A stretch of 42,674 nucleotides of DNA from Chloroflexota bacterium. Its GTDB lineage: Bacteria; Chloroflexota; Limnocylindria; Limnocylindrales; CSP1-4. The position numbers and the translations under genes are program-made. The notes under the pieces were generated by a model. The model ran no database searches. It was given only the letters and a program-made list of their open reading frames with translations, and was not told where the DNA came from. Shown piece after piece: positions 31,376-39,942 of this stretch (positions within the stretch are counted from its first letter, which is position 1; every line of letters starts with the position of its first letter). Location: positions 1 through 42,674 of the forward strand of contig PMYK01000032.1 in NCBI GenBank assembly GCA_003171255.1. Direction: 5' to 3'.

Positions 31376-32835
31376 ACGGCGACGATCCGACGAAGCAGGC
31401 GGCCGAGCCGGGAACTACGGCGAAGACGACGAAGGCGGCGGCCAAAGCTCGACCGACAGCCGGGGGTCGATCTCGCCCGGCGCCCTCGGAAGCCGGGCCG
31501 CGAGCGCCGCGCCCAAAGCGGGCGCGGTCGGCGGTCGAGGCGCGGTCGGAGCCAAGCGGCGCGCCCGTTCCTGCACCCGCACCTGCGCCCCACGTCCTGA
31601 TCATCGGCGGCGGCGGCACCGGCGGCGCGCTCGCCCACGACCTGGCGCTGCGCGGCCTGCGCGTGACTCTCGTCGAACGGGGAGAGGTCACCTCCGGGGC
31701 AACGGGCCGTCACCACGGCCTGCTCCACAGCGGCGCCCGCTACGCCACCACCGACCGCCCGGCCGCGATCGACTGCATCACCGAGAACAAGATCCTGCGG
31801 CGCATCTGCCCGGGCTCGTTCGAGGAGAACGACGGCCTGTTCGTTGCCATCTCCGACGAGGACGTCGAGTACGAGAAGCAGTTCGTGGAGGCGTGCTGGC
31901 AGTGCGCCGTACCCACGAAACGCCTGACCCGCGAGGCGGCGCTGCGGATGGAGCCCGGCCTGAACCCCGGGCTGCGCTTCGCGTATCAGGTCCCCGACGC
32001 CACCATGGACGCGATGCGGGTCCCGCTGCGCTTCATGGCCACCGCCCGCCGCAACGGGGCGGACATCCGGCCCTTCACGGAGGTCGTCGAGGTCACGATG
32101 ACCGGCCGGACCGTCAGCGGCGTCAAGGTCCGCGACCACGCCGCCGGCCGCGACTACGAGATCGGCGCCGACATCGTCGTCAACGCCGCGGGGCCGTGGG
32201 CGGCGAAGGTGGCGTCTCTGGCGGGCGTCAGCGTGCCGGTGGTGGCCTCGCCGGGAGTGCTGGTCGCGGTTCGGGGCCGCCACTGCAACATGGTCGTGAA
32301 CCGGCTCCACGCACCCGGCGACGGCGACATCGTGCTGCCGCAACGGCTGCGAACAATCGTCGGGACGAGCTCGTGGGTCACCGACGACCCGGACGAGATC
32401 ACGGCCCCAGCGGACCACGCGGCGATGATCGTCCGGGAGAGCGCGGCGCTGGTCCCGGCCATTGCCCGGGCCGAGGTGGCGGCGGTCTGGTCCGCGGCCC
32501 GGCCGCTGGTCAGTGGCGGCGCCGTGGTCAGTGGCCAGGCCGTGGCCGGTCCCAGGCACAGGGGCCGCCTCGCGGCCGCGGGGATTCCCGCCGCCGGAGT
32601 GGCCGCGCCCACGGGAACCGGACGCGGCCTCGCCCGCGACCTGCGCTGCTTCGACCACGCCACGGACAAGACACCCACCGAGGGCTTCGTGACCATCGCC
32701 GGCGGCAAGGCCACGACGCTGCGGGCGATGGCCGAAGCCGCGGCCGACGTCGTCTGCGCCAAGCTGGGCCTGACGCTGCCGTGCCAGACGACCGATGTCG
32801 TGCTCCTCCCCCACACGGCGTGGTACTCGGCATGA
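31372..32835 (+). CDS. glpA: FAD-dependent glycerol-3-phosphate dehydrogenase (GlpA/GlpD type)
   Basis: A 487-residue flavoprotein that oxidises glycerol-3-phosphate to dihydroxyacetone phosphate. The FAD motif [11 protein letters not shown] (75-85), [25 protein letters not shown] (in pieces [12 protein letters not shown] and [12 protein letters not shown]) and the later [12 protein letters not shown] are typical, and the pattern around the flavin is closest to anaerobic GlpA. Two oddities are visible: a 70-residue Ala/Pro/Lys-rich N-terminal extension before the fold, and an insertion of about 35 residues ([13 protein letters not shown] onward) between RPLV and [10 protein letters not shown]. 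No C-terminal [2Fe-2S] BFD-like domain of long GlpA is present; the separate iron-sulfur protein follows with an ATGA overlap. Confidence 0.9.
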   Translation: MNGDDPTKQAAEPGTTAKTTKAAAKARPTAGGRSRPAPSEAGPRAPRPKRARSAVEARSEPSGAPVPAPAPAPHVLIIGGGGTGGALAHDLALRGLRVTLVERGEVTSGATGRHHGLLHSGARYATTDRPAAIDCITENKILRRICPGSFEENDGLFVAISDEDVEYEKQFVEACWQCAVPTKRLTREAALRMEPGLNPGLRFAYQVPDATMDAMRVPLRFMATARRNGADIRPFTEVVEVTMTGRTVSGVKVRDHAAGRDYEIGADIVVNAAGPWAAKVASLAGVSVPVVASPGVLVAVRGRHCNMVVNRLHAPGDGDIVLPQRLRTIVGTSSWVTDDPDEITAPADHAAMIVRESAALVPAIARAEVAAVWSAARPLVSGGAVVSGQAVAGPRHRGRLAAAGIPAAGVAAPTGTGRGLARDLRCFDHATDKTPTEGFVTIAGGKATTLRAMAEAAADVVCAKLGLTLPCQTTDVVLLPHTAWYSA

Positions 32836-33665
32836 GCCCGCGTAGAGCCCGGCCCGTGGCGCCGGTCGAGGCCATTCAGTCGGTCGAGGCCATTCAGTCG
32901 GTCGAGGCCATTCAGTCGGTCGAGGCCGAGATCGCCCCGCCCGCCAAGCCCGCCATCCATTTCCAGATCTCTCGTCGCAGGCAGGGCGACCCCAAGCGCC
33001 ATTTCGACGACTTCGATCTCGAGGTCGAGCCGGGCGCGACCGTCCTGGACGCGCTGCTCCAGATCCGGCGCCGCCACGACCCGTCGCTGGTCGTCCGTCA
33101 CTCCTGCATGCACGCCTCCTGCGGCACATGCGGCGTCCGGGTGAACGGCCGCGAGGTCCTCGCCTGCGACACCAGGATCGCCGGCCTGCCAGTCGAGAAG
33201 CCGCTCCGTGTCGAGCCGCTGGCGAACCAGCGCCCCGTCGCCGACCTAGCCACCGACATGGTCGACTTCTACGCCCGGTTCGACGCCGCCGGGATGCCAT
33301 TCGTCCGCGCCTCCGAAACCCGGGCCGGCGCCACTCCACCCGAGAACATCAAGGCCTTCGGCCGCTTCGAGAACTGCATCGAGTGCGGTCTGTGCCTGTC
33401 CGCCTGCCCCATCGCCCGCACCAGCCACGACTTCATCGGACCCGCCGCCCTCGCCGCCGCGGCCCGCGTCGTGGAAGAGCCCCGTGGCCGCGATCTGGGC
33501 CCTGTCCTCGCTCTTGCCGCCGAACCGGACTCCGTCTGGCGCTGCCACGACGCCCTCGAATGCACGGCCGTCTGCCCCTCGGCCGTCGACCCCGCCCGAG
33601 CCCTGCTTACGCTCCGCCGGCGCGTGGCGGCGAATGGTGCGAGGCGTTTCCTCGCCCGCCGCTGA
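32832..33665 (+). CDS. SdhB/FrdB-type iron-sulfur subunit paired with GlpA
   Basis: A 277-residue electron-transfer subunit. The plant-type [2Fe-2S] domain has C92, C97, C100 (CMHASCGTC) and C112; the C-terminal domain has CIECGLC (182, 185, 188) with C192, then C238, C244 and C248, the full SdhB set for one [4Fe-4S] and one [3Fe-4S] cluster. This is the succinate dehydrogenase/fumarate reductase layout, unlike GlpC. Here it follows glpA by ATGA overlap, with no SdhA or membrane anchor nearby, so it probably takes electrons from GlpA and delivers them to a quinone or another acceptor (inference). Residues 12-29 are three copies of VEAIQS. The ATG at 32832 is set by the overlap. Confidence 0.88.
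   Translation: MSPRRARPVAPVEAIQSVEAIQSVEAIQSVEAEIAPPAKPAIHFQISRRRQGDPKRHFDDFDLEVEPGATVLDALLQIRRRHDPSLVVRHSCMHASCGTCGVRVNGREVLACDTRIAGLPVEKPLRVEPLANQRPVADLATDMVDFYARFDAAGMPFVRASETRAGATPPENIKAFGRFENCIECGLCLSACPIARTSHDFIGPAALAAAARVVEEPRGRDLGPVLALAAEPDSVWRCHDALECTAVCPSAVDPARALLTLRRRVAANGARRFLARR
32865..32927 (+). repeat. 18-bp in-frame tandem triplication
   Basis: GTCGAGGCCATTCAGTCG occurs three times without change (32865, 32883, 32901), plus a half copy to 32927, inside the iron-sulfur gene. Each unit encodes VEAIQS in an N-terminal linker. Perfect identity points to recent expansion by slippage. Confidence 0.95.
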
Positions 33666-33678
33666 CAGCCGCCCCGGG

Positions 33679-33816
33679 CTACTTGCGCTTCGTCCGCCAC
33701 CACCAGATGGCGACGACGACGACCAGGACGACGAACCCGATCGCCCCGAGGATCACGGCCAGACGCAATGGATGCACGCCGATAGCCGCCAGGCGCAATG
33801 GGTGCATGGACAACAT
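33679..33816 (-). CDS. 45-residue single-pass membrane protein
   Basis: A tiny protein starting MLSMHPLRL, with one strong hydrophobic helix (about residues 18-38) ending in WWWRTKRK, the positive-inside end that would face the cytoplasm. The 10-codon unit HPLRLA(A/V)I is duplicated in tandem: bases 33758-33777 and 33788-33807 agree at 17 of 20. It starts 7 nt after the stop of the kelch lipoprotein on the same strand, with AGGAAAGG just before the ATG, so the two are probably co-expressed. No known family. A longer start at 33873 would run inside the kelch gene. Confidence 0.55.
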   Translation of the reverse strand: MLSMHPLRLAAIGVHPLRLAVILGAIGFVVLVVVVAIWWWRTKRK

Positions 33817-33823
33817 CCCTTTC

Positions 33824-35050
33824 CTACGGCAGAAAGATCTCCGCGCTGGTGGCGTCCGAGCCGGAGCCTCCACCCGCGATCAGGACCCGGCCGTCGAGCA
33901 GCAGGGTTGCGGTCGCCGGGCCGGTTCGAGATGCCTTCATCTCGCCGACGGACTGGAACTTGCCAGTGGTCGGGTCGAGGATCTCGGCGGATCCGCCGTC
34001 GCCTCCGGCGAGCAGGACGCGGCCGTCGAGCAGTCGCGTGGCCGTATCGCCGACACGAGGCGCGGACATCGACCCGATCGTGGTGAAGGCCAGCGTCTTT
34101 GGGTCGAAGATCTCGGCGGATGCGAGGGGCTTCTCGGCGATGGCGCTGCCGTCGCCGCCGGCGAGCAGGACACGACCGTCGCGCAGGGTGACGGCGGCGG
34201 GGGCCACGCGGGCGGTCGCCATCGACCCGGCCGTCTGGAAGGCTCCCGAGCCCGGGTCGTAGATCTCGGCCGACGTAAGGAGGCTCGGGCCGGTGCAGCA
34301 GCCGCCGACGACGAGCACACGGCCGTCGGCGAGCTCGGCCGCGCCGAAGCCGTCGCGCAGCTGCATCATCGAGCCGGTGGCGCCGAACTTGCCCGACTTC
34401 GGGTCGTACAGCTCGGCCGAGGCGAGAGGGCCGCCTGCGGCGTCGTGGCCGCCCACGACCAGAACGGAGCCGCCCGGCAGCAGGAAGGCCCTCGCCCCTG
34501 AGCGGGCGGTGGTCATCGGCCCAGTCGGCGCGAATGTCCCGTTGATGGGGTCGTAGAGTTCGGCCGAAGCCTGGGCCACAGACGAGCCGTCCTGGCCGCC
34601 CGCGACGAGAACGCGGCCGTCCTTGAGCACGGTGGTCGTCGGATCCAGGCGCGGCGACTTCATCGACCCCGTGTTGAAGAAGGCGCCCGCTTTCGGGTCG
34701 TACAACTCGGCCGTGGCGACCACTGCGCCCGACGCGTCGCTGCCGCCAACCATAAGGACGCGCCCATCCTGGAGCAGGGCCGCATTCAGGCGCTCGGCCT
34801 GCATGGAGCCGCCTGAGGCGAAGGTGTTATGCGCGGGGCTCGGAGAGGGAGCGAGCGTTGGCGAAGGCCTGACCGTCGAGGTGGCGGTGGCGTCCGGCGG
34901 CGGCGTCCTGCTGGCCGACGGCGAGGCCTGGCCGTTGCCACAGCCCGCGCCCGCGACCAACAGCAGACACGCCAGCGAAGCCAAAAGAGCTCGGGAACAA
35001 GGTCGACTCTGGCTGGATCCCCGCATCCGCTTCCTCTTCTGTTTGCCCAT
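33824..35050 (-). CDS. seven-bladed kelch-repeat lipoprotein
   Basis: A 408-residue exported lipoprotein: basic N-terminus, hydrophobic segment and lipobox AGAGC (C37), a Pro/Ser/Thr linker to about residue 80, then seven kelch-type repeats of about 45-50 residues, each built as GSM-x3-R, LxDGRVLxxGG and SAE(L/I)YDP-x2-G-x-F. Seven blades would close a complete beta-propeller. The fourth blade has a Cys pair (GGCCTG) in place of GGxD. The last blade ends at the protein end. No catalytic residues are evident; a binding or scaffolding role at the cell surface is likely. ATG 35050 is followed by the signal peptide directly. It is divergent from the PanE-family gene. Confidence 0.88.
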   Translation of the reverse strand: MGKQKRKRMRGSSQSRPCSRALLASLACLLLVAGAGCGNGQASPSASRTPPPDATATSTVRPSPTLAPSPSPAHNTFASGGSMQAERLNAALLQDGRVLMVGGSDASGAVVATAELYDPKAGAFFNTGSMKSPRLDPTTTVLKDGRVLVAGGQDGSSVAQASAELYDPINGTFAPTGPMTTARSGARAFLLPGGSVLVVGGHDAAGGPLASAELYDPKSGKFGATGSMMQLRDGFGAAELADGRVLVVGGCCTGPSLLTSAEIYDPGSGAFQTAGSMATARVAPAAVTLRDGRVLLAGGDGSAIAEKPLASAEIFDPKTLAFTTIGSMSAPRVGDTATRLLDGRVLLAGGDGGSAEILDPTTGKFQSVGEMKASRTGPATATLLLDGRVLIAGGGSGSDATSAEIFLP

Positions 35051-35186
35051 GACCGCGGCCTCTCGAGCTCAGCGCTGCTCGGGCGTGGCGCGGGCTCGCT
35101 CCGCCGACTAGTCTAGGCGAGCCGACGCCCATCGACGCGGCCCAGACCGAGGCCCGGTCGTCGAACGCAGGGGTCAGCCCGAGCCA

Positions 35187-36296
35187 ATGACGGCACCCGA
35201 CACGACCACGACTTCTGGATCCCCCGCCACCGAAGGGTCGGTTCGACCGCGGCGAACCCTGGTCGTCGGCGCCGGGGCAGTTGGTTCGTTCCTCGGGGCG
35301 CTGCTCGGGTCGGTCGGCCACGACGTGACGCTGGTCCGAATCTTCGAGCCCGACTCCGCCAGACCATTGGCGCTGGTCCGCCCCGACGGTTCGCGCGTCA
35401 GCATTCCGGTCCATCGATTCACGCACACACAGGACGCGCCGCCACCGGACCTCATCCTGGTCGCGGTCAAGATGCCGGCCCTGCGCGAGGCACTCGCGGC
35501 GACACTGCGCTGGCCGGACGTACCGACCCTCACCGTGGAGAACGGCATCGGCGCGGAAGCGATCGCGGCCGAGGTGCGGCCCGCCGCCCCGATGCTGGCG
35601 GGCTCGCTGACCGCGCCGATCCGGCTCGCGTCCGAGGACGAGGTCCAATGGCTTGGCCGCGGCGGCCTGGCGCTTGCCGCCGCCACCGAGTCGGCGCGGC
35701 CGTCCGTTCGCGGGCTGCTCGACGATTTCGAGCGAGCCGGGCTGCGCGTCCTCGAACGACCGGCCGCGCCACCGATGAAGTGGTCGAAGCTCCTCGCCAA
35801 TCTGATGGCAAACGCGACGGGCGCAATCCTCGACATGGACGCGGACGCGATCTACCGCGACCCACGGCTGTTCGACGTGGAGCGGCGGCAGCTCCTCGAA
35901 GCGCTGGCCGTCATGAAGCGCCTGGGTCTGCGACCGGTGGCGCTGCCCGGTGGCGCCGTTCCATGGCTGGCCCGCAGCCTCCGGCTGCCGGCCTGGCTCG
36001 CCCGTCCCATCCTGATCCGTGTCGTCAGTGGCGCCAGGGCCGGCAAGACCCCGTCACTCCGACTCCACGTCCGATCCGCGGCTCCGGACGCTCCGTGCGC
36101 AGAGCAGACCGAGGTCGAGTGGATGAACGGCGCCGTCGCCCGTGTGGGCGCGGAGCTTGGAGTTGCCACTCCAGTGAATGCCCGGCTCGCCGCCCTCGTC
36201 GACGAGGTCGCCACGAACCCGGGGCAGCGGGCCTGGTTCGCCGGCTACCCCGAACGGCTGCTCGGCGCACTGGCCGGAGATCGGGCGCCGCGATGA
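35187..36296 (+). CDS. ketopantoate reductase (PanE/ApbA) family protein
   Basis: A 369-residue NADPH-dependent 2-dehydropantoate 2-reductase family member; PanE makes pantoate for coenzyme A. The Rossmann motif VVGAGAVGSFLG (26-37), ILVAVKMP, TVENGIG and the C-domain motif KWSKLLANLMAN, with K201 and N205 at the catalytic positions, are present. It is about 60 residues longer than E. coli PanE, with a Thr/Ser-rich N-terminus and a longer C-domain insertion, so a related 2-oxo acid reductase cannot be excluded. No panB, panC or panD is near. plsY follows after 40 nt with its own apparent promoter. Confidence 0.82.
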   Translation: MTAPDTTTTSGSPATEGSVRPRRTLVVGAGAVGSFLGALLGSVGHDVTLVRIFEPDSARPLALVRPDGSRVSIPVHRFTHTQDAPPPDLILVAVKMPALREALAATLRWPDVPTLTVENGIGAEAIAAEVRPAAPMLAGSLTAPIRLASEDEVQWLGRGGLALAAATESARPSVRGLLDDFERAGLRVLERPAAPPMKWSKLLANLMANATGAILDMDADAIYRDPRLFDVERRQLLEALAVMKRLGLRPVALPGGAVPWLARSLRLPAWLARPILIRVVSGARAGKTPSLRLHVRSAAPDAPCAEQTEVEWMNGAVARVGAELGVATPVNARLAALVDEVATNPGQRAWFAGYPERLLGALAGDRAPR

Positions 36297-36322
36297 CCCG
36301 CCACCGGCCAGATTTGCCGCCC

Positions 36323-36328
36323 TATACT
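36323..36328 (+). promoter_or_regulatory. -10 box TATACT for leaderless plsY
   Basis: TATACT lies 8 nt before the plsY ATG (36337), and no Shine-Dalgarno is present. This is the same arrangement as at marR (19631-19636). No -35 consensus is visible. Confidence 0.5.
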
Positions 36329-36336
36329 TCGCGGCG

Positions 36337-36999
36337 ATGCAAGACCTCGACCTCGCCCGGGTCGCCGTAGCGCTCGTCGCCGGCTATCTCCTGGGCGGTA
36401 TTCCGTTCGGGATCATGATCCCGCGCCTCATCGGCGGAGTCGACCCCCGAACGATCGGCAGCGGCCGGACGGGCGGCGCCAACGTGTCGCGGGCCGTCGG
36501 CTTCCGCTGGGCGGCGGTATCGGGCCTGCTCGACGTGGCCAAGGCGTCGGCGGCAGTGCTCCTCGTCATCGTCATCGGGGGCGGAGCCGTCCCGCAGGTC
36601 CTCGCCGGGCTTGCCGCGATCGTCGGCCACAGCCGCTCGCCGTTCATCGGGTTCCACGGCGGGCGCGGCGTCGCCCCCGCCACCGGCGGCGCGATCATCA
36701 TCGCCCCGATCATCCTGGCCGCCATCTTCCCGGTGTTCGTCCTCACGATCCTCCTGACCCGCATATCCTCGATCGGGTCGCTCAGCGCGAGCCTCATTGG
36801 TGGCGTCGTCATGATCGTGGTCACCGCCCTGGCGCCGCTGCCGCCGATCTACACGACACCGCTGCCGCCGATCTACTTCGTCTACGGGGTCGGCGTGCCG
36901 GGCTTGATCTGGCTCTTCCACCTGGACAACATCGGCCGGTTGCTCCGGGGTCAAGAGCGGCGAGTCGGCCCTCGATCCGGTCCTGCGGTGGCGCCCTGA
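36337..36999 (+). CDS. plsY: acyl-phosphate:glycerol-3-phosphate acyltransferase
   Basis: A 220-residue PlsY-family inner-membrane enzyme that puts the first acyl chain on glycerol-3-phosphate. Five hydrophobic helices are visible. Motif 1 reads GSGRTGGANVSRAVG where GSGNxGATNxxR is usual (serine and final arginine kept); motif 2 is GHSRSPFIGFHGGRGVA with the glycine-rich phosphate site; the C-terminal motif is weaker and a Pro-rich loop (LPPIYTTPLPPIY) is inserted late. The altered motif 1 may mark a lineage form or a paralogue. An upstream in-frame ATG overlaps the PanE gene and is rejected. It consumes the glycerol-3-phosphate made by the nearby glycerol kinase, although they are not one operon. 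Confidence 0.85.
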   Translation: MQDLDLARVAVALVAGYLLGGIPFGIMIPRLIGGVDPRTIGSGRTGGANVSRAVGFRWAAVSGLLDVAKASAAVLLVIVIGGGAVPQVLAGLAAIVGHSRSPFIGFHGGRGVAPATGGAIIIAPIILAAIFPVFVLTILLTRISSIGSLSASLIGGVVMIVVTALAPLPPIYTTPLPPIYFVYGVGVPGLIWLFHLDNIGRLLRGQERRVGPRSGPAVAP

Positions 37000-37248
37000 G
37001 GGGTTTTGCCCCGCGCCTTGAGCCACGTGGTCCGGCCCGGTTGCGGCTGGTTACGTAGGGCGGTTTAGCGATCCGACTGGGGAGATCGTGGGAAACGAGA
37101 TAGATTTCGTCGGATTTGCCGACGACTGCCGCGTCGAGGGGAAGGTAGAGCTGGATGATCGCAGCCGCGGCCACCCGAATCGGACCGTCGGGGCCCGAAC
37201 CTGGCATCATTGGCGGCACAGGGGCTCACAGGAGATACCGCTCTGTCG

Positions 37249-39267
37249 ATGGATCGCGCGTCAGCCGGCAACCCGGCTCGAGCAATCGCCGGCTTGGCCG
37301 CACTACAGGACCTCAGTGTCCTGCTCGAAGGAATCGAAGACCCCAGGTCCCAGCGGGCCGTCTGCCGGCAGGTCCTGGAAGCGCGCCGCAAGCTCCTCGG
37401 GCCCGACCATCCGACCACCATGGAGGTCGAGGCACGCCTTGCCGCGATTGCCATGGAGCTCGAGGAATACCTCGTCGCCCGAGACGCCTACACAGTCCTC
37501 GTGGAACGCTCCGAGCGCGTGCTCGGTCCGCGCAACCTCGACACTCTCTCCGCCGTGCACGGCCTGGCTGTCGCCCTTTCGTTCATGGATGAGCCCCAGA
37601 CGGCCCGGCCGATGTACGAACGCGTCTACAACGGGCGTCGTAATGCCCTCGGTGCCGACGACCCTTCGACCCTGAGCGCCCTCCACAACCTCGGCCTGAC
37701 GCATCGCACCCTTGGCGACAACGCGGCGGCCAGGACGATCCTCGAACAACTCCTGGAGACCCAGAGGCGAGTCTTCGGCCCGGAGAATGTCCTGACTCTG
37801 CGGACGATGTCGAATCTGGGCGGCGTCCTGATCGCGATGGAGGAGTTCCCGCGGGCCTGCGAAGTGCTCGCGGAGCGCGTCGACCGCAGCCGCCGCCTCC
37901 TGGGGCCGTCCCACCCGGACACCCTCGACGCGATGTTCGGCCTGGCCCGGGCCCTCGTCGGGACAGGCGATCGTGCCTCGGGCCGCTCGCTCTCCGACCA
38001 GGCAATGGCCGCGACGCTCGCAGCCTACGGCCCGGACTCCGAAGAGACGATCAAGGCCATCACCGCGCACAGCCGCCTGTTGCTACGGCTCGGCGAGGCC
38101 AAGGCGGCGGGAGCCGCCTACAGGACTCTGTTCGACAAGCTGACCCGGCTCAACGGACCGGAGGACGTGGCCACGCTCGACGCGCTGGCGGGCCTGGCGG
38201 ATTCCGTCGGCCGCGGCGGCGACCACAAGCGCGCCCACGACCTCGACTTGCAGCTGTTCGACCGCCGCCAGAAAGTACTTGGTCCGGACCATGCAGCCAC
38301 GCTGTGGGCGCTCGGCGACCTGGCCTGGAACATGGAGCAGCTCGGCGACATGACCGGCGCCGCGGCCCGTTTCGGCGAGCTTGCCGAAGCTCGCAGCCGA
38401 ACGCTCGGCCCCGACGAGCCCGACACGGTCTGGTCTCTCCAGGGCCTGACCCGCGTCCTGACCAAGCTGGAGGCGCATGCCGACTCTCGCCGGGCGCTTG
38501 CCCGGTTGTACGAGACACAGGACCGGCGTCTCGGTGCCGAGGCCGAAGAAACCCTCGACGCGTTGCGCAGCCTGGCCTCGGAGCTGAGCAAGGTCGGCGA
38601 GCTCGAGGCGGCCCGGCACTCCTGGACTCAACTCGTGGAGACGCACGAGCAGATCCACGGGTCAAAGGATGCGCGCACCCTCGACAGCCTGGTCTGGCTG
38701 GCCCAGGCGCTCGACGACGTGGGCGACGAGGAGCAGGCGCGATCTATCTCGGAGCGGGTGGCCGGTCCGCTCGGCAGGCTGTATGCCGCCAGCGCCGACG
38801 CCGTCGGCGCGGACGATCCACTGACCCTGACCCTGGGCCACGGCCTCGGCCTGACCCTGGAGCGGCTCGGCCAGCTCGAGGCAGCCCGCGTCGCGTATCA
38901 GACGACCCTCGATGGCTACGTCCGAGTCCTGGGCAGACGCAGCCGATCTGTCGCGGATCTGCAGGGCCGTCTTGGGGACATCACCCTCAAGCTCGGTGAT
39001 CCGGCTGCCGCCCACGCGATATACGGGCAGGCCCTCGCGATCATGCGTAAGCATCCCGGCCCCGAGGATCCCGACACGCTCCAACTGGTCGGTCGGGACG
39101 CCGGCGCGCTGCTGGAGATGGGCAAGAAGATCGCCGCCCGCAACCAGGCCCGCACCGTTGTCGACGGCTACCGCCGCACCCTGGGTGAGGAGAACCCGCT
39201 CACGCGTCGCGCGCAAGCCCGACTGGACGCGATGACACCGGGGAAGAGCCGCAAACCCACCTTCTAG
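37249..39267 (+). CDS. kinesin-light-chain-like TPR repeat protein
   Basis: A 672-residue protein made almost wholly of TPR repeats of the 42-residue kinesin-light-chain type. About 15 units can be counted by their junction (L/F/Y)G-P-(D/E)-x-P-x-T-L, for example LGPDHPTT, LGADDPST, FGPENVLT, LGPDEPDT and LGEENPLT. There is no signal peptide, membrane helix, NB-ARC ATPase or enzymatic domain, so it should be a cytoplasmic protein-binding superhelix. The start is unsure: ATG 37249 has AGGAG 14 nt upstream, and TTG 37210 is an in-frame alternative. The 249 nt before it (37000-37248) hold no gene I can support, only a GTAACCAG (minus strand, 37054 to 37047) that matches part of the 13-bp motif. 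The kinase-like gene follows after 22 nt. Confidence 0.83.
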   Translation: MDRASAGNPARAIAGLAALQDLSVLLEGIEDPRSQRAVCRQVLEARRKLLGPDHPTTMEVEARLAAIAMELEEYLVARDAYTVLVERSERVLGPRNLDTLSAVHGLAVALSFMDEPQTARPMYERVYNGRRNALGADDPSTLSALHNLGLTHRTLGDNAAARTILEQLLETQRRVFGPENVLTLRTMSNLGGVLIAMEEFPRACEVLAERVDRSRRLLGPSHPDTLDAMFGLARALVGTGDRASGRSLSDQAMAATLAAYGPDSEETIKAITAHSRLLLRLGEAKAAGAAYRTLFDKLTRLNGPEDVATLDALAGLADSVGRGGDHKRAHDLDLQLFDRRQKVLGPDHAATLWALGDLAWNMEQLGDMTGAAARFGELAEARSRTLGPDEPDTVWSLQGLTRVLTKLEAHADSRRALARLYETQDRRLGAEAEETLDALRSLASELSKVGELEAARHSWTQLVETHEQIHGSKDARTLDSLVWLAQALDDVGDEEQARSISERVAGPLGRLYAASADAVGADDPLTLTLGHGLGLTLERLGQLEAARVAYQTTLDGYVRVLGRRSRSVADLQGRLGDITLKLGDPAAAHAIYGQALAIMRKHPGPEDPDTLQLVGRDAGALLEMGKKIAARNQARTVVDGYRRTLGEENPLTRRAQARLDAMTPGKSRKPTF

Positions 39268-39289
39268 GTCATGACACCGGGAACGAACG

Positions 39290-39895
39290 ATGGCAAGCAC
39301 GCTGCACCCAGCCACCCGCATCGTGGTCGTGACGGGACCTCCGGCCAGCGGCAAGACGACGCTCGGACGGGCACTTTCCGAGCGGCTCGGCGTCCCGCTG
39401 ATCGCCAAAGATGGGATCAAGGAGCGGCTGTATGCGGCCTTCGGGAGCGGCGATCGCGAATGGTCCCGCTGGCTCGGACGAGCAACCTATCCTCTGATCT
39501 ACCACTTCCTCGAGGCTCATCTGCGAGTCGGCTGCAGCGTTGTAGTAGAGGGCACTTTCGGCCCCGAGAGCGCGAACGGCGAGTTCGCCGAACTCCATGC
39601 TCGCTGGCCCTTCGATGCCCTGCAGCTGTTCCTCTGGGCTCCCGACGAGATCCTGATCAAGCGCGTCGAGGCGCGCGCGCCCGAACGGCATCCCGGGCAT
39701 GTGGAAGCCTCAACCCTCGAGGAGATGCGAAGCCAGCTGGCGGCGGGTCGCTGGCAGCCGCTTCAGCTCCCCGGCGAGTTGCTGAAGGTCGACACACGGT
39801 CGTTCGAGGCCCTCGATCTCGAGGCGATCATGTCCCGGGCGCGCCGACACCTGGTCTCGGGCCAGGTCGAGGAGTCGGCGTCGACGTTGCCCTGA
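39290..39895 (+). CDS. P-loop AAA_33/zeta-like kinase
   Basis: A 201-residue P-loop protein. The Walker A TGPPASGKTTLG (15-26) is followed by LIAKDGIKERLY, the position where small-molecule kinases of the AAA_33, zeta-toxin and shikimate-kinase-like groups bind substrate. VVVEGTF (strand 3 with acidic residue) and the lid-like KRVEARAPERHPGHVE complete the fold. It may phosphorylate a small metabolite, an antibiotic or a nucleotide sugar; there is no antitoxin-like neighbour, so a toxin role is not favoured. There is no strong ribosome site. Probably co-transcribed with the TPR gene. Confidence 0.78.
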   Translation: MASTLHPATRIVVVTGPPASGKTTLGRALSERLGVPLIAKDGIKERLYAAFGSGDREWSRWLGRATYPLIYHFLEAHLRVGCSVVVEGTFGPESANGEFAELHARWPFDALQLFLWAPDEILIKRVEARAPERHPGHVEASTLEEMRSQLAAGRWQPLQLPGELLKVDTRSFEALDLEAIMSRARRHLVSGQVEESASTLP

Positions 39896-39942
39896 GAGCG
39901 AGGTCCCGTGCCAGTCAGGAGTAGACCGCCAGAAAGGCTGAG

